A stretch of DNA of 64,000 nucleotides from positions 29,625 through 93,624 of the forward strand of contig JBJMTV010000031.1 in the NCBI GenBank assembly GCA_045811525.1, given 5' to 3'. How positions within the stretch are numbered: the first letter of the stretch is position 1; each line of letters starts with the position of its first letter. Source of the stretch: VAZQ01 sp045811525 (GTDB lineage: Bacteria; Pseudomonadota; Alphaproteobacteria; Rhizobiales; Xanthobacteraceae). Below, piece after piece: positions 35,777 through 46,231 of this stretch. The position numbers and the translations under genes were made by a program. The notes under the pieces were generated by a model. It saw only the letters and a program-made list of their open reading frames with translations. It searched no databases and was not told the DNA's origin.

Positions 35777-38700
35777 ATGCGCTTGATGCTGTTCTCGCCG
35801 CGCGTGCGCAGATTTGCCGTCCTCGGCGGCGCGCTGGGCGTACTCGGGCTCGTCGCCATGGGGGCGCTGTGGTGGCGGCTGTCGAGCGGCCCCATCGAGC
35901 TCGACATGGCCACGCCGTGGCTCGCTGCGGCCATCAAGCAGAATTTCGGCCCGGCGCACGAGGTCGATATCGGCGGCACACAACTCGAGCGAGATGCGAA
36001 CGGACGCACCTCCTTGCGCATCCGCGACATCATCGTGCGAGATGCCGACGGCACGATCGTGGCGAGTGCACCAAAGGCAGAGGTGGGAATCTCCGGCACT
36101 GGGCTGCTGATGGGGCACATTCGGGCCGAACGCTTGAGCCTCGTGGGCGCCGAGATGGCACTGCGCATCGAGCACGACAGCCGTCTGACCGTTTTTGCGG
36201 GCGCCAACAAGCGGCCTTTTGTGACGGCTTCGGCGAGCGCGGCGCCGATCACTGGATCGTTCACCCCCTCACTCCCGCCCTCCGCAGCACCACTCGCCTC
36301 GGTGGCGGGGCCAAGCCCATCCACGACGCGAGGAGGCGTTCCTGAGTTTGCGGCGCTGCTGGCTTGGATTGAAAGTCTCGATGCCACGGGGCTCGACGGT
36401 GGCGACCTGAGCGAGGTGGGGCTCAAGGGGGGCAACCTCACGCTCGACGACGGACGCAATGGCAAGCAGTGGACCTTTGCCAATATCGACCTGAGCGTGA
36501 CTCGCCCGAAGGGCGGCGGCATCGCCGTAATGCTCGGGTCGGAAGCTGGCGAGCGGCCATGGCTGATCCGCGCCAGTATGACTCCTGGCCAGCAAGGCCA
36601 CCGTCTCATTGATATTGAAACCCAGAAAGTGCCCTTGAAGGACTTGATGCTGGCCATGCGCCTCGGCGAGGCGCAGTTCGAGCCAGATTTGCCGATGTCG
36701 GGACGAATGCGTGCCGACATAGGTCCTGATGGCATGCCGCACATGCTCGAGGGCCGCATTCTTATTGAGAAGGGAGTGGTCGTCGATCTGGACGAGGTCG
36801 ATCTGCGAATTCCAATCGAACGGGCGGAGGTCAATCTCGATTGGGATGCAGCGCGGCGGGTCCTCGTCATGCCGTTCCAGGTTGTGTCGGGTGGCAATCG
36901 CGTCACTCTCCTAGCGCAGGCTGAGGCGCCCCCTGAGCCGGGCGGAGCGTGGGGGGTGAAAGTATCAGGCGGCACCGTCGTGCTGGGGTTGGCGCAAAAC
37001 GATTCGTCGGCCGTCATTCTCGATCGTTTCTTGCTGCGTTTGCGCGTCGATCCCGCCAGGCAACGAGTCGACATTGAGCCCACGGAAATTGGCAACACGG
37101 ATTTGCGTGTCGCTCTGGAGGGCAGCATTGATTTTTCGACCGATGATCCGCGGCTCGTGCTCGGAATTGCGAGCAGCCAGGTCTCGGTCGCTGCGATGAA
37201 ACGGGTATGGCCGATCTTCTCGGCAACGAAGGTGCGAACCTGGGTGCATGAGCACGTCTTCGCGGGCACCATTCAGCAACTCGACATTTCCATCAATGCA
37301 CCCTGGTCGACACTCCGCTCCACCGGCCCGCCAGTCCCGGATGATGGTCTGCTCGTGCAAGTGGCCGGCCACGGCGCCGAAATTCGTCCGATCGAAGGGC
37401 TGCCACCCATCCGTGATGCCGACGTCAGCGTCCGCATCTCCGGACGCAGCGCGGTCGTCAATGTCGGTCGGGCCAACGTCGAGATCTCTCCCGGCCGCAA
37501 GCTCTCGATAACCAATGGCGTGTTCGAGGTGCCCGACACGTTTCCCAAGGCGCCGCCGGCGAAAGCGCGCTTCCGCCTGGATGGCTCTGTCTCGGCAGCT
37601 GCGGAATTGCTGGCGCTTGACCGGCTGCGCGACCATTCGGGTGCACCCCTCGACCCAGGGACCAGTCGCGGCACGCTCACCGCTCAAATGTCGCTGGCAC
37701 TCCCTCTCAAGGCGGACTTGGCGCCCGGCTCGACCACTTACACGATCCAAATGGACGTCGCGAACTTTGCCGCCGAGCGCTTGGTGATGAACCAGAAGGT
37801 GGAAGCGTCCGCGCTCAAGGTATCGGCGAACAACAATGGTTACTGGATCCGAGGGGACGTAAAGCTCAACGGCGTTGCGGCCAATCTCGATTATCGAAAG
37901 CCGCGCGACGCCGACGCTGATGTACGCGTCGTTGCCGTTCTTGACGAAAATGCCCGCGGCAAGCTCGGCTTCGATCTCAGCAGCTTCCTGAGCGGTCCCG
38001 TCCCCGTGAAAGTCAATGGGCGGGTGCCACGCGAAGGCGAAAGCCGCCTGAGCGTCGAGGCCGATCTCACTCCGGCCAAGGTGGACAATCTGCTGCCGGG
38101 CTGGACCAAAGCAGCCGGCGAGACGGCGCGCGCCACCTTCACGATGATCAACAAGCAGGCCGGGACCCGGTTGGAGGATCTCGTGCTCGATGCCCCGAAT
38201 ACATCGGTCAAGGGAGCGATCGAGGTCGATTCCGGCGGAGACGTCGTCAGCGCGAGCTTTCCTGTTTTCAGTCTCTCGAGCCGCGATCGCGCCACTCTCA
38301 AGGCGGACCGCACCTCCGAGGGTACCCTGCGCGTAACAATCCGCGGCGATGTGTACGACGGCCGCAATTTCATCAAATCAGCACTCGGTGCAGCTGCCCC
38401 AGGGAAACAGAAACACGACAAGGACATCGATCTCGACATCAAGCTTGGGACGGTCGTCGGCTTCCATGGTGAGACGGTGCGTGGATTTGACCTGCGCATG
38501 GCTCGGCGCGGAAGCGTGATCACAAGCCTCGCGCTGAACGGGAAGCTTGGTCGCGACACGCCGCTGGTTGGAGACCTGCGCGGCCGCGGCGGCAACGGAC
38601 GCCAGGTGATTTTCGTTGAAACCAATGATGCCGGTGCATTCTTCCGGTTTAACGACATCTATCCAAAGCTCTTTGGCGGCGAGATGTGGGTCGCCCTCGA

Positions 38701-39217
38701 TCCGCAGACCGCAGAGCGAGCCCCTCAAGAGGGCATCCTTAACGTCCGCGACTTCACGGTACGCGGCGAGCCTGCGCTGGAGCGCGTGGCGGCAGCACCG
38801 CAGCAAGCAGGCCAATCACCGGGTGTCGAGTTCTCGCGTTTGCGCGTCGAGTTCACCCGCTCGCTCGGGCGTTTCACCATTCGCGATGGACTGGTCAAAG
38901 GACCGGTGATAGGCGCCACGGTCGACGGATTCATCGATTACCATCGCGATGATGTCCGCATGCGCGGCACTTTCGTGCCGCTCTATGGGTTGAACAACAT
39001 GTTCGGGCAGATTCCGATCTTTGGGCAGTTGCTCGGCGGCAGCAACGAGGGCCTGCTAGGCGTGACCTATGAGGTCGTTGGTCCGACCAGCGCGCCGGTG
39101 CTGCGTGTCAATCCCATTTCGGCGATCGCACCCGGCCTGCTGCGGAAGTTTTTCGAGTTCCCGAGCAGCAACAGCAGCGTCGCGCCGCAAAGCTATACTG
39201 ATCCGGGTCGACCGTAA
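35777..39217 (+). CDS. Large AsmA-like / YhdP family protein (DUF3971)
   Basis: 1,146 residues from ATG 35777. One N-terminal membrane helix (about 12-32, VLGGALGVLGLVAMGALWW) is followed by a very long beta-rich region. The start SSGPIELDMATPWLAAAIKQ and the ending FRFNDIYPKLFGGEMWVALD and GTFVPLYGLNNMFGQIPIFG are characteristic of the DUF3971 plus AsmA-like C-terminal layout. E. coli YhdP, TamB and AsmA are long bridges that move phospholipids between the two membranes. That role is inferred here. The start has no good ribosome-binding site, and ATG 35783 is equally possible. Confidence 0.85.
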   Translation: MRLMLFSPRVRRFAVLGGALGVLGLVAMGALWWRLSSGPIELDMATPWLAAAIKQNFGPAHEVDIGGTQLERDANGRTSLRIRDIIVRDADGTIVASAPKAEVGISGTGLLMGHIRAERLSLVGAEMALRIEHDSRLTVFAGANKRPFVTASASAAPITGSFTPSLPPSAAPLASVAGPSPSTTRGGVPEFAALLAWIESLDATGLDGGDLSEVGLKGGNLTLDDGRNGKQWTFANIDLSVTRPKGGGIAVMLGSEAGERPWLIRASMTPGQQGHRLIDIETQKVPLKDLMLAMRLGEAQFEPDLPMSGRMRADIGPDGMPHMLEGRILIEKGVVVDLDEVDLRIPIERAEVNLDWDAARRVLVMPFQVVSGGNRVTLLAQAEAPPEPGGAWGVKVSGGTVVLGLAQNDSSAVILDRFLLRLRVDPARQRVDIEPTEIGNTDLRVALEGSIDFSTDDPRLVLGIASSQVSVAAMKRVWPIFSATKVRTWVHEHVFAGTIQQLDISINAPWSTLRSTGPPVPDDGLLVQVAGHGAEIRPIEGLPPIRDADVSVRISGRSAVVNVGRANVEISPGRKLSITNGVFEVPDTFPKAPPAKARFRLDGSVSAAAELLALDRLRDHSGAPLDPGTSRGTLTAQMSLALPLKADLAPGSTTYTIQMDVANFAAERLVMNQKVEASALKVSANNNGYWIRGDVKLNGVAANLDYRKPRDADADVRVVAVLDENARGKLGFDLSSFLSGPVPVKVNGRVPREGESRLSVEADLTPAKVDNLLPGWTKAAGETARATFTMINKQAGTRLEDLVLDAPNTSVKGAIEVDSGGDVVSASFPVFSLSSRDRATLKADRTSEGTLRVTIRGDVYDGRNFIKSALGAAAPGKQKHDKDIDLDIKLGTVVGFHGETVRGFDLRMARRGSVITSLALNGKLGRDTPLVGDLRGRGGNGRQVIFVETNDAGAFFRFNDIYPKLFGGEMWVALDPQTAERAPQEGILNVRDFTVRGEPALERVAAAPQQAGQSPGVEFSRLRVEFTRSLGRFTIRDGLVKGPVIGATVDGFIDYHRDDVRMRGTFVPLYGLNNMFGQIPIFGQLLGGSNEGLLGVTYEVVGPTSAPVLRVNPISAIAPGLLRKFFEFPSSNSSVAPQSYTDPGRP

Positions 39218-39243
39218 CGGCGCGGCGGCTGAACGCAGCACCC

Positions 39244-40488
39244 TCAAACGGCCTTCAGCAGGACGTGCCGCTTGCGCCCGAGCGAGAGCTTGATCACGCC
39301 TTGTGGGGTGAGATCGGTTGCGGTCAGGGCCAGTTTCTCGTCCGCTACCGTTACATCGTTGACCTTCAGCCCGCCCCCCTTGATTTGGCGGCGCGCATCC
39401 CCGTTCGAGCTGGCGAGGCCGGCCTCGACGAAAGCGGCCAGCACGCCGAGGCCAGCCTCCAGTTTGGCACGAGAGATCTCGATAGTTGGGAGAGATTCGG
39501 CGATCTGCCCCTGTTCGAAGGTGCGCCGCGCGGTGTCCGCCGCGAGCTCAGCGGCGTCACGGCCATGCAGCAACGCGGTTGCCTCGGTCGCCAGCACCTT
39601 CTTTGCCTCGTTCAGCTCCTGCCCCTGCAGTGCAGTGAGGCGGGCGATCTCGTCGAGCGGGAGCTCGGTGAACAGCTTGAGCAGGCGCCCGACATCCCCA
39701 TCCTCGCAGTTGCGCCAGAACTGCCAGTAGCGGTACGGGCTCATCATCTCGGCATTGAGCCACACTGCACCGCTTTCGGTTTTGCCCATCTTGGCTCCCG
39801 AGGAGGTGGTCAACAAAGGCGTCGTCAACGCGAACAGCTCGGCGTTAAGGAGGCGGCGTCCGAGGTCGATCCCGTTGACGATGTTGCCCCACTGATCCGA
39901 TCCACCCATCTGCAGAATGCAGCCGTGCCGCCGGTGCAGCTCGACGAAATCATAGGCCTGCAGGATCATGTAATTGAATTCCAAAAACGTGAGCGGCTGC
40001 TCGCGGCCAAGCCGCAGCTTCACGGAATCGAAGGTCAACATCTTGTTGATGGTGAAGTGGCGCCCCACGTCGCGTAGAAACGGGATATAGTGCAGCCGAT
40101 CAAGCCAATCGGCATTGTTGGCGACCATCGCGCCGGCGCCGAAATCGAGGAAGCGTGAGAAGACCGTCCGTATGCTTGCGATATTTGCCTCGATCTGCTC
40201 GCCCGTGAGGAGAGCGCGGCTAGTGTCCTTGCCCGATGGATCGCCAATTTTGCTGGTGCCGCCACCCATCAATGCAATGGGGCGATGACCCGTGCGTTGC
40301 AGCCAACGCAACATCATGATGGTCAGCAGATTACCAATATGAAGACTAGGCGCGGTGGCATCGAAACCCACATAGGCGGTGATTGGTCCCGCCGCGGCCC
40401 TGGAATCGAGCCCGACCGCATCCGAAATCTGATGAATAAATCCGCGCTCGGCGAGGAGCCGGAGAAAATCGGAGTTGTAGGCACTCAT
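39244..40488 (-). CDS. tyrS: Tyrosyl-tRNA synthetase
   Basis: 414 residues. It charges tRNA-Tyr. Class I signatures are the HIGN form of HIGH (PSLHIGNLLTIMM near 48), QAYDFVELHRRHGC, QMGGSDQWGNIVNG and KMGKT replacing KMSKS, the usual alphaproteobacterial variant. The C-terminal S4-like RNA-binding region is RRQIKGGGLKVNDVTVAD. ATG 40488 (MSAYNSDFL) was chosen; the frame is open 21 codons further upstream. Divergent from anmK, with only 71 bases between starts. Confidence 0.97.
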   Translation of the reverse strand: MSAYNSDFLRLLAERGFIHQISDAVGLDSRAAAGPITAYVGFDATAPSLHIGNLLTIMMLRWLQRTGHRPIALMGGGTSKIGDPSGKDTSRALLTGEQIEANIASIRTVFSRFLDFGAGAMVANNADWLDRLHYIPFLRDVGRHFTINKMLTFDSVKLRLGREQPLTFLEFNYMILQAYDFVELHRRHGCILQMGGSDQWGNIVNGIDLGRRLLNAELFALTTPLLTTSSGAKMGKTESGAVWLNAEMMSPYRYWQFWRNCEDGDVGRLLKLFTELPLDEIARLTALQGQELNEAKKVLATEATALLHGRDAAELAADTARRTFEQGQIAESLPTIEISRAKLEAGLGVLAAFVEAGLASSNGDARRQIKGGGLKVNDVTVADEKLALTATDLTPQGVIKLSLGRKRHVLLKAV

Positions 40489-40559
40489 TGGTTTTGGTCT
40501 CGTGCCGTTTGTGCAGCGTGGTCTAACAGGTTCAGTGCGGGAGTTAAACAAAGGAGCCT

Positions 40560-41684
40560 ATGACATTGCCTCTCACCTCCATCGGCCTGATGAGCGGCAC
40601 GTCGTATGACGGTGTCGACGTGGCGCTCATGGTGACTGATGGCGAGATGATCGAGCGCCTCGGGCCTACCGGATATCGGCCTTACACTGATCAGGAACGC
40701 GAGATCCTTCGGCATGCTATGGGCGCAGCCGCAAATCTCACGGACCGATTGGTGCGCTGCAAAATTTTGGCGGCAGCCGAGGAGCTGGTGACCGACACGC
40801 ACGCCGAGGCAGTCGAGGCACTGCTGGCTGCAAATGGGATGACGCCGAGCGAGGCGTCCGTGGTCGGATTTCACGGACAGACCGTCCTGCATCGACCCGA
40901 GCGCGGCCTCACCGTGCAGCTCGGGAACGGCAAGGCTTTGGCCGCGCGCCTTGGTATTCCCGTCGTCTATGACTTTCGTGCGGCCGATGTGGCGGCGGGC
41001 GGTCAAGGAGCGCCGATCGTGCCTATCTTCCATCGTGCGATGGTGCGGATGCTTTGCCGCGAGCACCCGGTTGCGGTGCTCAATCTTGGCGGCGTCGCAA
41101 ACGTGTCGTTCATTGGCAGCGACGAGCTCATTGCCTTCGATTGCGGACCGGGGAACGCGCTGATTGATGATTTCCTTCGGCAACGCACTGGTCAGCCGCG
41201 TGATGACGAGGGGCGTGCAGCGGCAGCCGGACGGCCTGATGAAGGCGCGATTGCGCGGCTCCTGGCGCATCCGTTTTTCGCCAAGCGACCACCCAAATCA
41301 CTCGATCGCAATGCGTTTCGACATTTTGCCGCAGAAGAGGGGCGTTTGGCCGAGAAGAGCACCGAGGACGGCGCGGCAACCCTCACCGGCCTCACGGCAG
41401 CGGCGGTAGCGCTCGCCGCGCGCGTGTTGCCGCGCCCGCCAACGAGCTGGATCGCAGCAGGCGGCGGGACGCGCAACGCCACGCTCATGCGCATGCTCGT
41501 GGAGCGCCTTGCGCCGGCGCCGGTCGAAACCGCTGGAGGGGTCGGCTGGTCCGCAGACGCGCTCGAAGCACAGGCCTTTGCCTACCTGGCGGTGCGCACG
41601 GTCAATCGCTTGCCGATTACGTTCCCGACCACCACGGGTGCCCCAACGCCGCTGTGCGGAGGCGTGACCGTTCAGCCTCGATAG
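40560..41684 (+). CDS. anmK: Anhydro-N-acetylmuramic acid kinase
   Basis: 374 residues. It phosphorylates and opens 1,6-anhydroMurNAc released from peptidoglycan, feeding cell-wall recycling. Family motifs are IGLMSGTSYDGVDVALM at the start, VGFHGQTVLHRP, DFRAADVAAGGQGAPIVPIFH, AVLNLGGVANVSF, FDCGPGNALID and AAGGGTRNATLM. AAAGGAG lies a few bases before ATG 40560. The divergent tyrS–anmK arrangement is common in Rhizobiales. Confidence 0.97.
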   Translation: MTLPLTSIGLMSGTSYDGVDVALMVTDGEMIERLGPTGYRPYTDQEREILRHAMGAAANLTDRLVRCKILAAAEELVTDTHAEAVEALLAANGMTPSEASVVGFHGQTVLHRPERGLTVQLGNGKALAARLGIPVVYDFRAADVAAGGQGAPIVPIFHRAMVRMLCREHPVAVLNLGGVANVSFIGSDELIAFDCGPGNALIDDFLRQRTGQPRDDEGRAAAAGRPDEGAIARLLAHPFFAKRPPKSLDRNAFRHFAAEEGRLAEKSTEDGAATLTGLTAAAVALAARVLPRPPTSWIAAGGGTRNATLMRMLVERLAPAPVETAGGVGWSADALEAQAFAYLAVRTVNRLPITFPTTTGAPTPLCGGVTVQPR

Positions 41685-41715
41685 GGAAAACGGGAGCGGC
41701 GGCGGACCGTTTTCC
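41685..41715. terminator. Bidirectional terminator between anmK and the RND pump
   Basis: A 9-bp perfect stem (41685-41693 with 41707-41715) starts right after the anmK stop and lies 21 bases from the RND gene stop on the other strand. The A-rich left and T-rich right arms give a short T run in both directions. Confidence 0.5.
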
Positions 41716-41736
41716 TTGAAGCACAGCTTTGCGCGT

Positions 41737-44700
41737 TCAGGCTGAAGCGGGTACGGCAGCGACCGCTGAGGCTCGTCGCGCACGGCGCGAGAACAGCAGA
41801 ATGAGAACGGGCAAGGTGACCAGGATGACGAAGGGCGCCAACGCCATTCCACCCACCACCACGACCGCGAGCGGCTTCTGCACCTGTGAGCCGATGCCGG
41901 TCGAGATTGCCGCCGGCAAGAGCCCGATCCCGGCGATGACGCAGGTCATCAGCACTGGGCGCAGCTGCAGCTCGCCAGTTCGCAAGATGGCCGCGACGCG
42001 ATCCACTCCCTCATCAATCAACTGATTGTACTGGGACAGGATGATGATGCCGTCCATCACCGAAATGCCGAACAGCGCGATGAAGCCGATCGCCGCCGAC
42101 ACACTAAAGGGTATACCGGTGATGAAGAGCGCAAACACGCCGCCCAGGACAGCCATGGGTATGACGCTCATGGCCAGGAGCGTGTCGGGAACGGAGCCGA
42201 AGTTGACCCAGAGCAGCAGCGCAATCAGGCCTAGAGTGATGGGGACAACGACCTGTAGCCGGTGGATGGCATCTTGTAGATTGCCGAACTCGCCGACCCA
42301 CTCGAGCCGCGATCCGGGCGGCAGTTGCACCTGCTCAGCGACCTTTCTCTGCGCCTCCTTAATGGCGCTGCCCAGATCGCGGTCACGGACGCTGAACTTG
42401 ATCGGCAGGTAGCGCTGTTGGCCCTCGCGGTAGATGTACGACGCACCGGTGACGAGATTGATCGTGGCGACTTGGTTGAGCGGGATTTGCGCGACACCGT
42501 TCGGCCCCTGAACCCCGATCCGCAAGTTGGCGATTGCCTCGATGTTCTGCCGGAACTGCGGGGCAAGCCGCACCACGATGGGAAAATGGCGGTCACTGCC
42601 AGGCTCGTAGACGTCCCCCGCAGCCTGACCGCCGATTGCGGCCTGGATGGTTGCGTTGATGTCGCCCGGGGTGAGCCCAACCCGCGCCGCGCGCGCCCTA
42701 TCGATATCGATCTGGATGGTCGGCTGCCCCAATGAGGTGAAGACTGCAAGGTCGGTAATGCCTTGCACCGTCGCCAGCACGCCTTTGATCTTGTTCGCCG
42801 TCGCGGTCAGCACCTTGAGATCGTTGCCGAACATCTTGATGGAGTTTTCCCCTTTCACGCCGGAGACCGCCTCGGCCACATTATCCTGCAGATACTGGGA
42901 GAAGTTGAACTCCACGCCGGGGAATGCGCTCTGCAGCTCGTTCAACATTGCCGCCGTCAGCTTGTCCTTGTCCTGGTCGAGCTCGGGCCGCCAACTGCTC
43001 ACCGGTTTGAGTGGCGCGAAGAATTCCGCATTGAAGGCTCCGGCGGCATCGGTGCCGTCGTCGGGCCGGCCATGCTGGGAGATGACCGCTTCGACCTCGG
43101 GAAAGCTGCGGATCATCGTGCGCATCTTGTCGACATACTGACTGCCGGCATCAAGCGAGATCGTCGACGGCATCGTCGCCCTGATCCAAAGATTTCCCTC
43201 CTCCAGCTTCGGAAGGAATTCGAGGCCGAGCGAGCGCACTGTCACGCCGGCGCCAGCGACCAGGCCAAGGGCGATGAAGACCACGAACATCCGGTGCCGA
43301 ACGGCAAAGCGCAGAGCTGGCGCGTATAGCCGATGTGTCCACCGGACCAGCCAGGTCTCTGTCTCACGAACGTGCTCCGGCAGGATGACGGCGCTGAGTG
43401 CCGGTGTGACCGTGAAGGTCGCGATCAGGCCGCCGGCGAGCGCGTAGGCATAGGTCTTGGCCATAGGACCAAAAATATGACCTTCTACGCCGCTCAGCGT
43501 GAACAGAGGGATGAACGCCGCGATGATGATGCAAGCAGCGAACAGGATCGACCGGTTCACGCTGACGGCGGCTTCGAAGATGGCCCGTACTTTTCCTTGG
43601 AAACCGCTCGGTACGCCGTCGTTTCGGGTGCTCGTCAGTGTTGCCGGCGAAGCATGCGCCAAGCGTTGAAAAACCGCCTCCACCATGATCACCGTTGCAT
43701 CGACGATCAGACCGAAATCAATAGCCCCGACACTCAGCAGGTTTGCTGATTCACCGCGCAACACCATGATGCCGACTGCGAAAAACAGAGCGAACGGAAT
43801 GGTTGCGCCGACGATCACCGCGCTGCGCAGGTTACCCAGGAATATCCATTGCAAAAGGAAGATAAGACCGACCCCGAACACCATGTTGTGCAGGACCGTT
43901 CTCGTGGTCAGATCGATGAGGTCTTTGCGGTCATAGATGCGCTCGATGCGCACGCCCGGTGGCAAGATGTTCGAGTTGTTGATGCGTGTGACCTCCTCCT
44001 GCACGCGCGCGAGCGTTGGTATGCTCTGCTCGCCGCGCCGCATCAGCACGATCCCTTGTACGATATCGTCCTCGGAATCCTTGCCGGCGATGCCCAGCCG
44101 CGGCTGATGCCCGACGATGACCTTGGCAACGTCTTTTACGAGGACCGGATTGCCGTTGCTCTGCGTGAGCATGGTATTTTCCAGCTGCTCGACGGAGCGG
44201 ATGAGCCCCACGCCGCGAACGACCGCGGATTGCGTGCCCAGATTGACGGTGCTGCCACCCACATTAATGTTGCTGTTGCTCAGCGTCTGCAACAGCTGCG
44301 GCAATGTAAGCCCGTAAGCCACGAGCTTGTTGAAGTCGATCTGCAGCTCGAAAATCTTGGTCTTTCCGCCCCAGCCGATCACGTCGACGACGCCTCGAAC
44401 CGAACGGAACAGGCGCTGTAGCACCCAATCCTGCAATGTCTTGAGATCGAGAACGCTGTACCCCGGCGGGCCGACAAGTTGATAGCGGTAGATTTCGCCG
44501 ATCGGACTGACCGGGTTGATCTGCGGCTGAGCGCTGTTGAGCAGAGGCGGCAGCTGCGACAGGCGGTTCAATACCTGCTGAAGGGCCTCTTCATAGGTGA
44601 AGTCGAAGGTGAACTGCAGCTTTACGTCGGAAAGACCGTAGAGCGATATCGTGCGGATTGAGGTGAGGTTCTTCACCGCCGCTGTTTGGGTCTCGATCGG

Positions 44701-44898
44701 AATGGTGATGTAGCGCTCAATTTCCTCGGCCGAGAGGCCGGGCACTTGCGTGACGATATCCACCATCGGCGGGGTAGGATCGGGATACGCCTCGATATTG
44801 AGCTGGCGAAAGGCAATGGCACCGCCGAACAGCACCATGACGAACAGCACCACCATGAGAACGCGGTGGCGGAGCGAGAATTCGATAAGCGTATTCAT
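41737..44898 (-). CDS. Efflux RND transporter permease, CusA/CzcA heavy-metal family
   Basis: 1,053 residues. The duplicated RND layout is present: TM1 (about 13-30, VLMVVLFVMVLFGGAIAF), a large periplasmic loop, six TMs, then the same again from about residue 510. AYPDPTPPMVDIVTQVPGLS near 37 and the TM4 proton-relay motif AIDFGLIVDATVIMVEAVF near 390 are typical of heavy-metal RND pumps (CzcA/CusA). An extra loop after TM4 (HASPATLTSTRNDGVPSG) is notable. It pumps metal cations or other substrates out of the periplasm using proton motive force. The adaptor gene is directly upstream. No outer-membrane channel or metal sensor is in the window. Confidence 0.92.
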   Translation of the reverse strand: MNTLIEFSLRHRVLMVVLFVMVLFGGAIAFRQLNIEAYPDPTPPMVDIVTQVPGLSAEEIERYITIPIETQTAAVKNLTSIRTISLYGLSDVKLQFTFDFTYEEALQQVLNRLSQLPPLLNSAQPQINPVSPIGEIYRYQLVGPPGYSVLDLKTLQDWVLQRLFRSVRGVVDVIGWGGKTKIFELQIDFNKLVAYGLTLPQLLQTLSNSNINVGGSTVNLGTQSAVVRGVGLIRSVEQLENTMLTQSNGNPVLVKDVAKVIVGHQPRLGIAGKDSEDDIVQGIVLMRRGEQSIPTLARVQEEVTRINNSNILPPGVRIERIYDRKDLIDLTTRTVLHNMVFGVGLIFLLQWIFLGNLRSAVIVGATIPFALFFAVGIMVLRGESANLLSVGAIDFGLIVDATVIMVEAVFQRLAHASPATLTSTRNDGVPSGFQGKVRAIFEAAVSVNRSILFAACIIIAAFIPLFTLSGVEGHIFGPMAKTYAYALAGGLIATFTVTPALSAVILPEHVRETETWLVRWTHRLYAPALRFAVRHRMFVVFIALGLVAGAGVTVRSLGLEFLPKLEEGNLWIRATMPSTISLDAGSQYVDKMRTMIRSFPEVEAVISQHGRPDDGTDAAGAFNAEFFAPLKPVSSWRPELDQDKDKLTAAMLNELQSAFPGVEFNFSQYLQDNVAEAVSGVKGENSIKMFGNDLKVLTATANKIKGVLATVQGITDLAVFTSLGQPTIQIDIDRARAARVGLTPGDINATIQAAIGGQAAGDVYEPGSDRHFPIVVRLAPQFRQNIEAIANLRIGVQGPNGVAQIPLNQVATINLVTGASYIYREGQQRYLPIKFSVRDRDLGSAIKEAQRKVAEQVQLPPGSRLEWVGEFGNLQDAIHRLQVVVPITLGLIALLLWVNFGSVPDTLLAMSVIPMAVLGGVFALFITGIPFSVSAAIGFIALFGISVMDGIIILSQYNQLIDEGVDRVAAILRTGELQLRPVLMTCVIAGIGLLPAAISTGIGSQVQKPLAVVVVGGMALAPFVILVTLPVLILLFSRRARRASAVAAVPASA

Positions 44899-44923
44899 GA
44901 TTGCTTCGCAACAGCCCTAGACG

Positions 44924-46231
44924 CTACGAGCCCGTTGCCGCCCGATCAATGAAGAGGCTGCCTTTGGTCACCACGCGATCTGCGCGGCCCAGTCCGTCGA
45001 TGACCTCGACCATGTTGCCGCTCGCCAGTCCGACCTTGATCCGCCTCAGCTCGATGCCCTTGTCCTCGCGCACCGCCCAGACCCGTGCGCTGTCGCCCTC
45101 GTAAATGACCGCCTCGCGCGGCACCGACAGTGCGTTATCGCCTTCCCCGGTGAGGATCGTGACGCTCGCGAACATTTCAGGCTTGAGCAATCCTTCCGGG
45201 TTTTTGACGGTTGCGCGGACGAGCAGCCGCCTCGAGGCCGGATCAAGAGCGGTCGACACGTACGACAAATTGGCAGGGAACACCCGCTCGGGATAGGCGA
45301 GCACCGTAAAGTAGATTGCTTGCCCGATTTGCACCTTGGGCGCTTCCGTCTCGCGGATGAAGGCAATCACCCACACCGTCGACAGGTCACCGATGACGAA
45401 TACCGGATCCGCTGAGCCGCTGCCCCCCACGTATTGCCCAGGACCGACCTTGCGTTGCACGACCGTGCCGGCGATTGGTGAATTGATCACGGTCGAGGGG
45501 TCGACGATTCCTTTTTCCTGGAACTCGTTGATCTCCTGATCGGTCTTGCCGAGAATGCGCAACCGGTTCCGCGCGGCTTCCAAGGCAACCTCCGACGAGC
45601 GCAGGTCGTTCTCAGCGGCATCCAGTGCGGCCTTGGCGTTCTGCACCTCCTTCAGCGGCACCGCCTTGCCTTCATAAAGGAGACGCTGTCGCTTATCGAT
45701 GATCTGCGCCAGGTTGAGTGCGGAGCGGGACTTGTTCAGCGTCGTGGCCGCACCAATGAAGTCGTTCTGTGCCTGCACCATGTCTGTTGCCTGCACAGTG
45801 AACAGTGGCATTCCCACCGTGACGCTATCGCCGGGCTTGACGAACAGCTTCATGATGCGCCCGGCATAAGGAGAGAAGATCGGAGTAGACCGATCCTCAT
45901 CTACTGCGATCTTGCCTTCGGTGACGTGCTCGGTCCGAAAGACCCGCTGCTGTACCGGCTCGACGGTCAGCGTGGCCCATTGCGCGGAGTTCGGATAAAA
46001 CAATCCCGGCGTGCGCGCAGGCGCACTCGCCTCGACCTTCACTCCAGATGGGGCGGTCGAATGCGACTGGCTGATCCACACGGCTCCGGCACTGAGCGCC
46101 AGTCCCAGGGCGCACAAGGTCACGATCGACCCGGTACGCCAGGACCGGGACGCCACGCTCAGCGCCTCAGTGTTGCTGCTCAAGAAGGTTTGGTCCTCTG
46201 AACCGCCGCTGCTCGCGGGCTGTGACGCCAC
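44924..46231 (-). CDS. RND efflux periplasmic adaptor (CzcB/CusB-like)
   Basis: About 435 residues. An N-terminal membrane segment (about 34-53, TLCALGLALSAGAVWI) is followed by the membrane-fusion layout. VTEGKIAVDEDRSTPIFSPY AGRI begins the lipoyl-like half, a coiled-coil hairpin runs over about 150-225 (KAALDAAENDLRSSEVALEA), then VINSPIAGTVVQRKVGPGQYV and a beta-barrel. It links the pump to an outer-membrane channel. The start is unsure: GTG 46231 or TTG 46240, with no clear ribosome-binding site. It ends 25 bases before the pump gene, so the two are an operon. Confidence 0.9.
   Translation of the reverse strand: MASQPASSGGSEDQTFLSSNTEALSVASRSWRTGSIVTLCALGLALSAGAVWISQSHSTAPSGVKVEASAPARTPGLFYPNSAQWATLTVEPVQQRVFRTEHVTEGKIAVDEDRSTPIFSPYAGRIMKLFVKPGDSVTVGMPLFTVQATDMVQAQNDFIGAATTLNKSRSALNLAQIIDKRQRLLYEGKAVPLKEVQNAKAALDAAENDLRSSEVALEAARNRLRILGKTDQEINEFQEKGIVDPSTVINSPIAGTVVQRKVGPGQYVGGSGSADPVFVIGDLSTVWVIAFIRETEAPKVQIGQAIYFTVLAYPERVFPANLSYVSTALDPASRRLLVRATVKNPEGLLKPEMFASVTILTGEGDNALSVPREAVIYEGDSARVWAVREDKGIELRRIKVGLASGNMVEVIDGLGRADRVVTKGSLFIDRAATGS

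Noticed and set aside
35704..37272. 522-codon open frame antisense to the AsmA-like gene
   Set aside because: Arg/Ser/Pro-rich composition typical of antisense frames. The sense strand has a conserved large protein.
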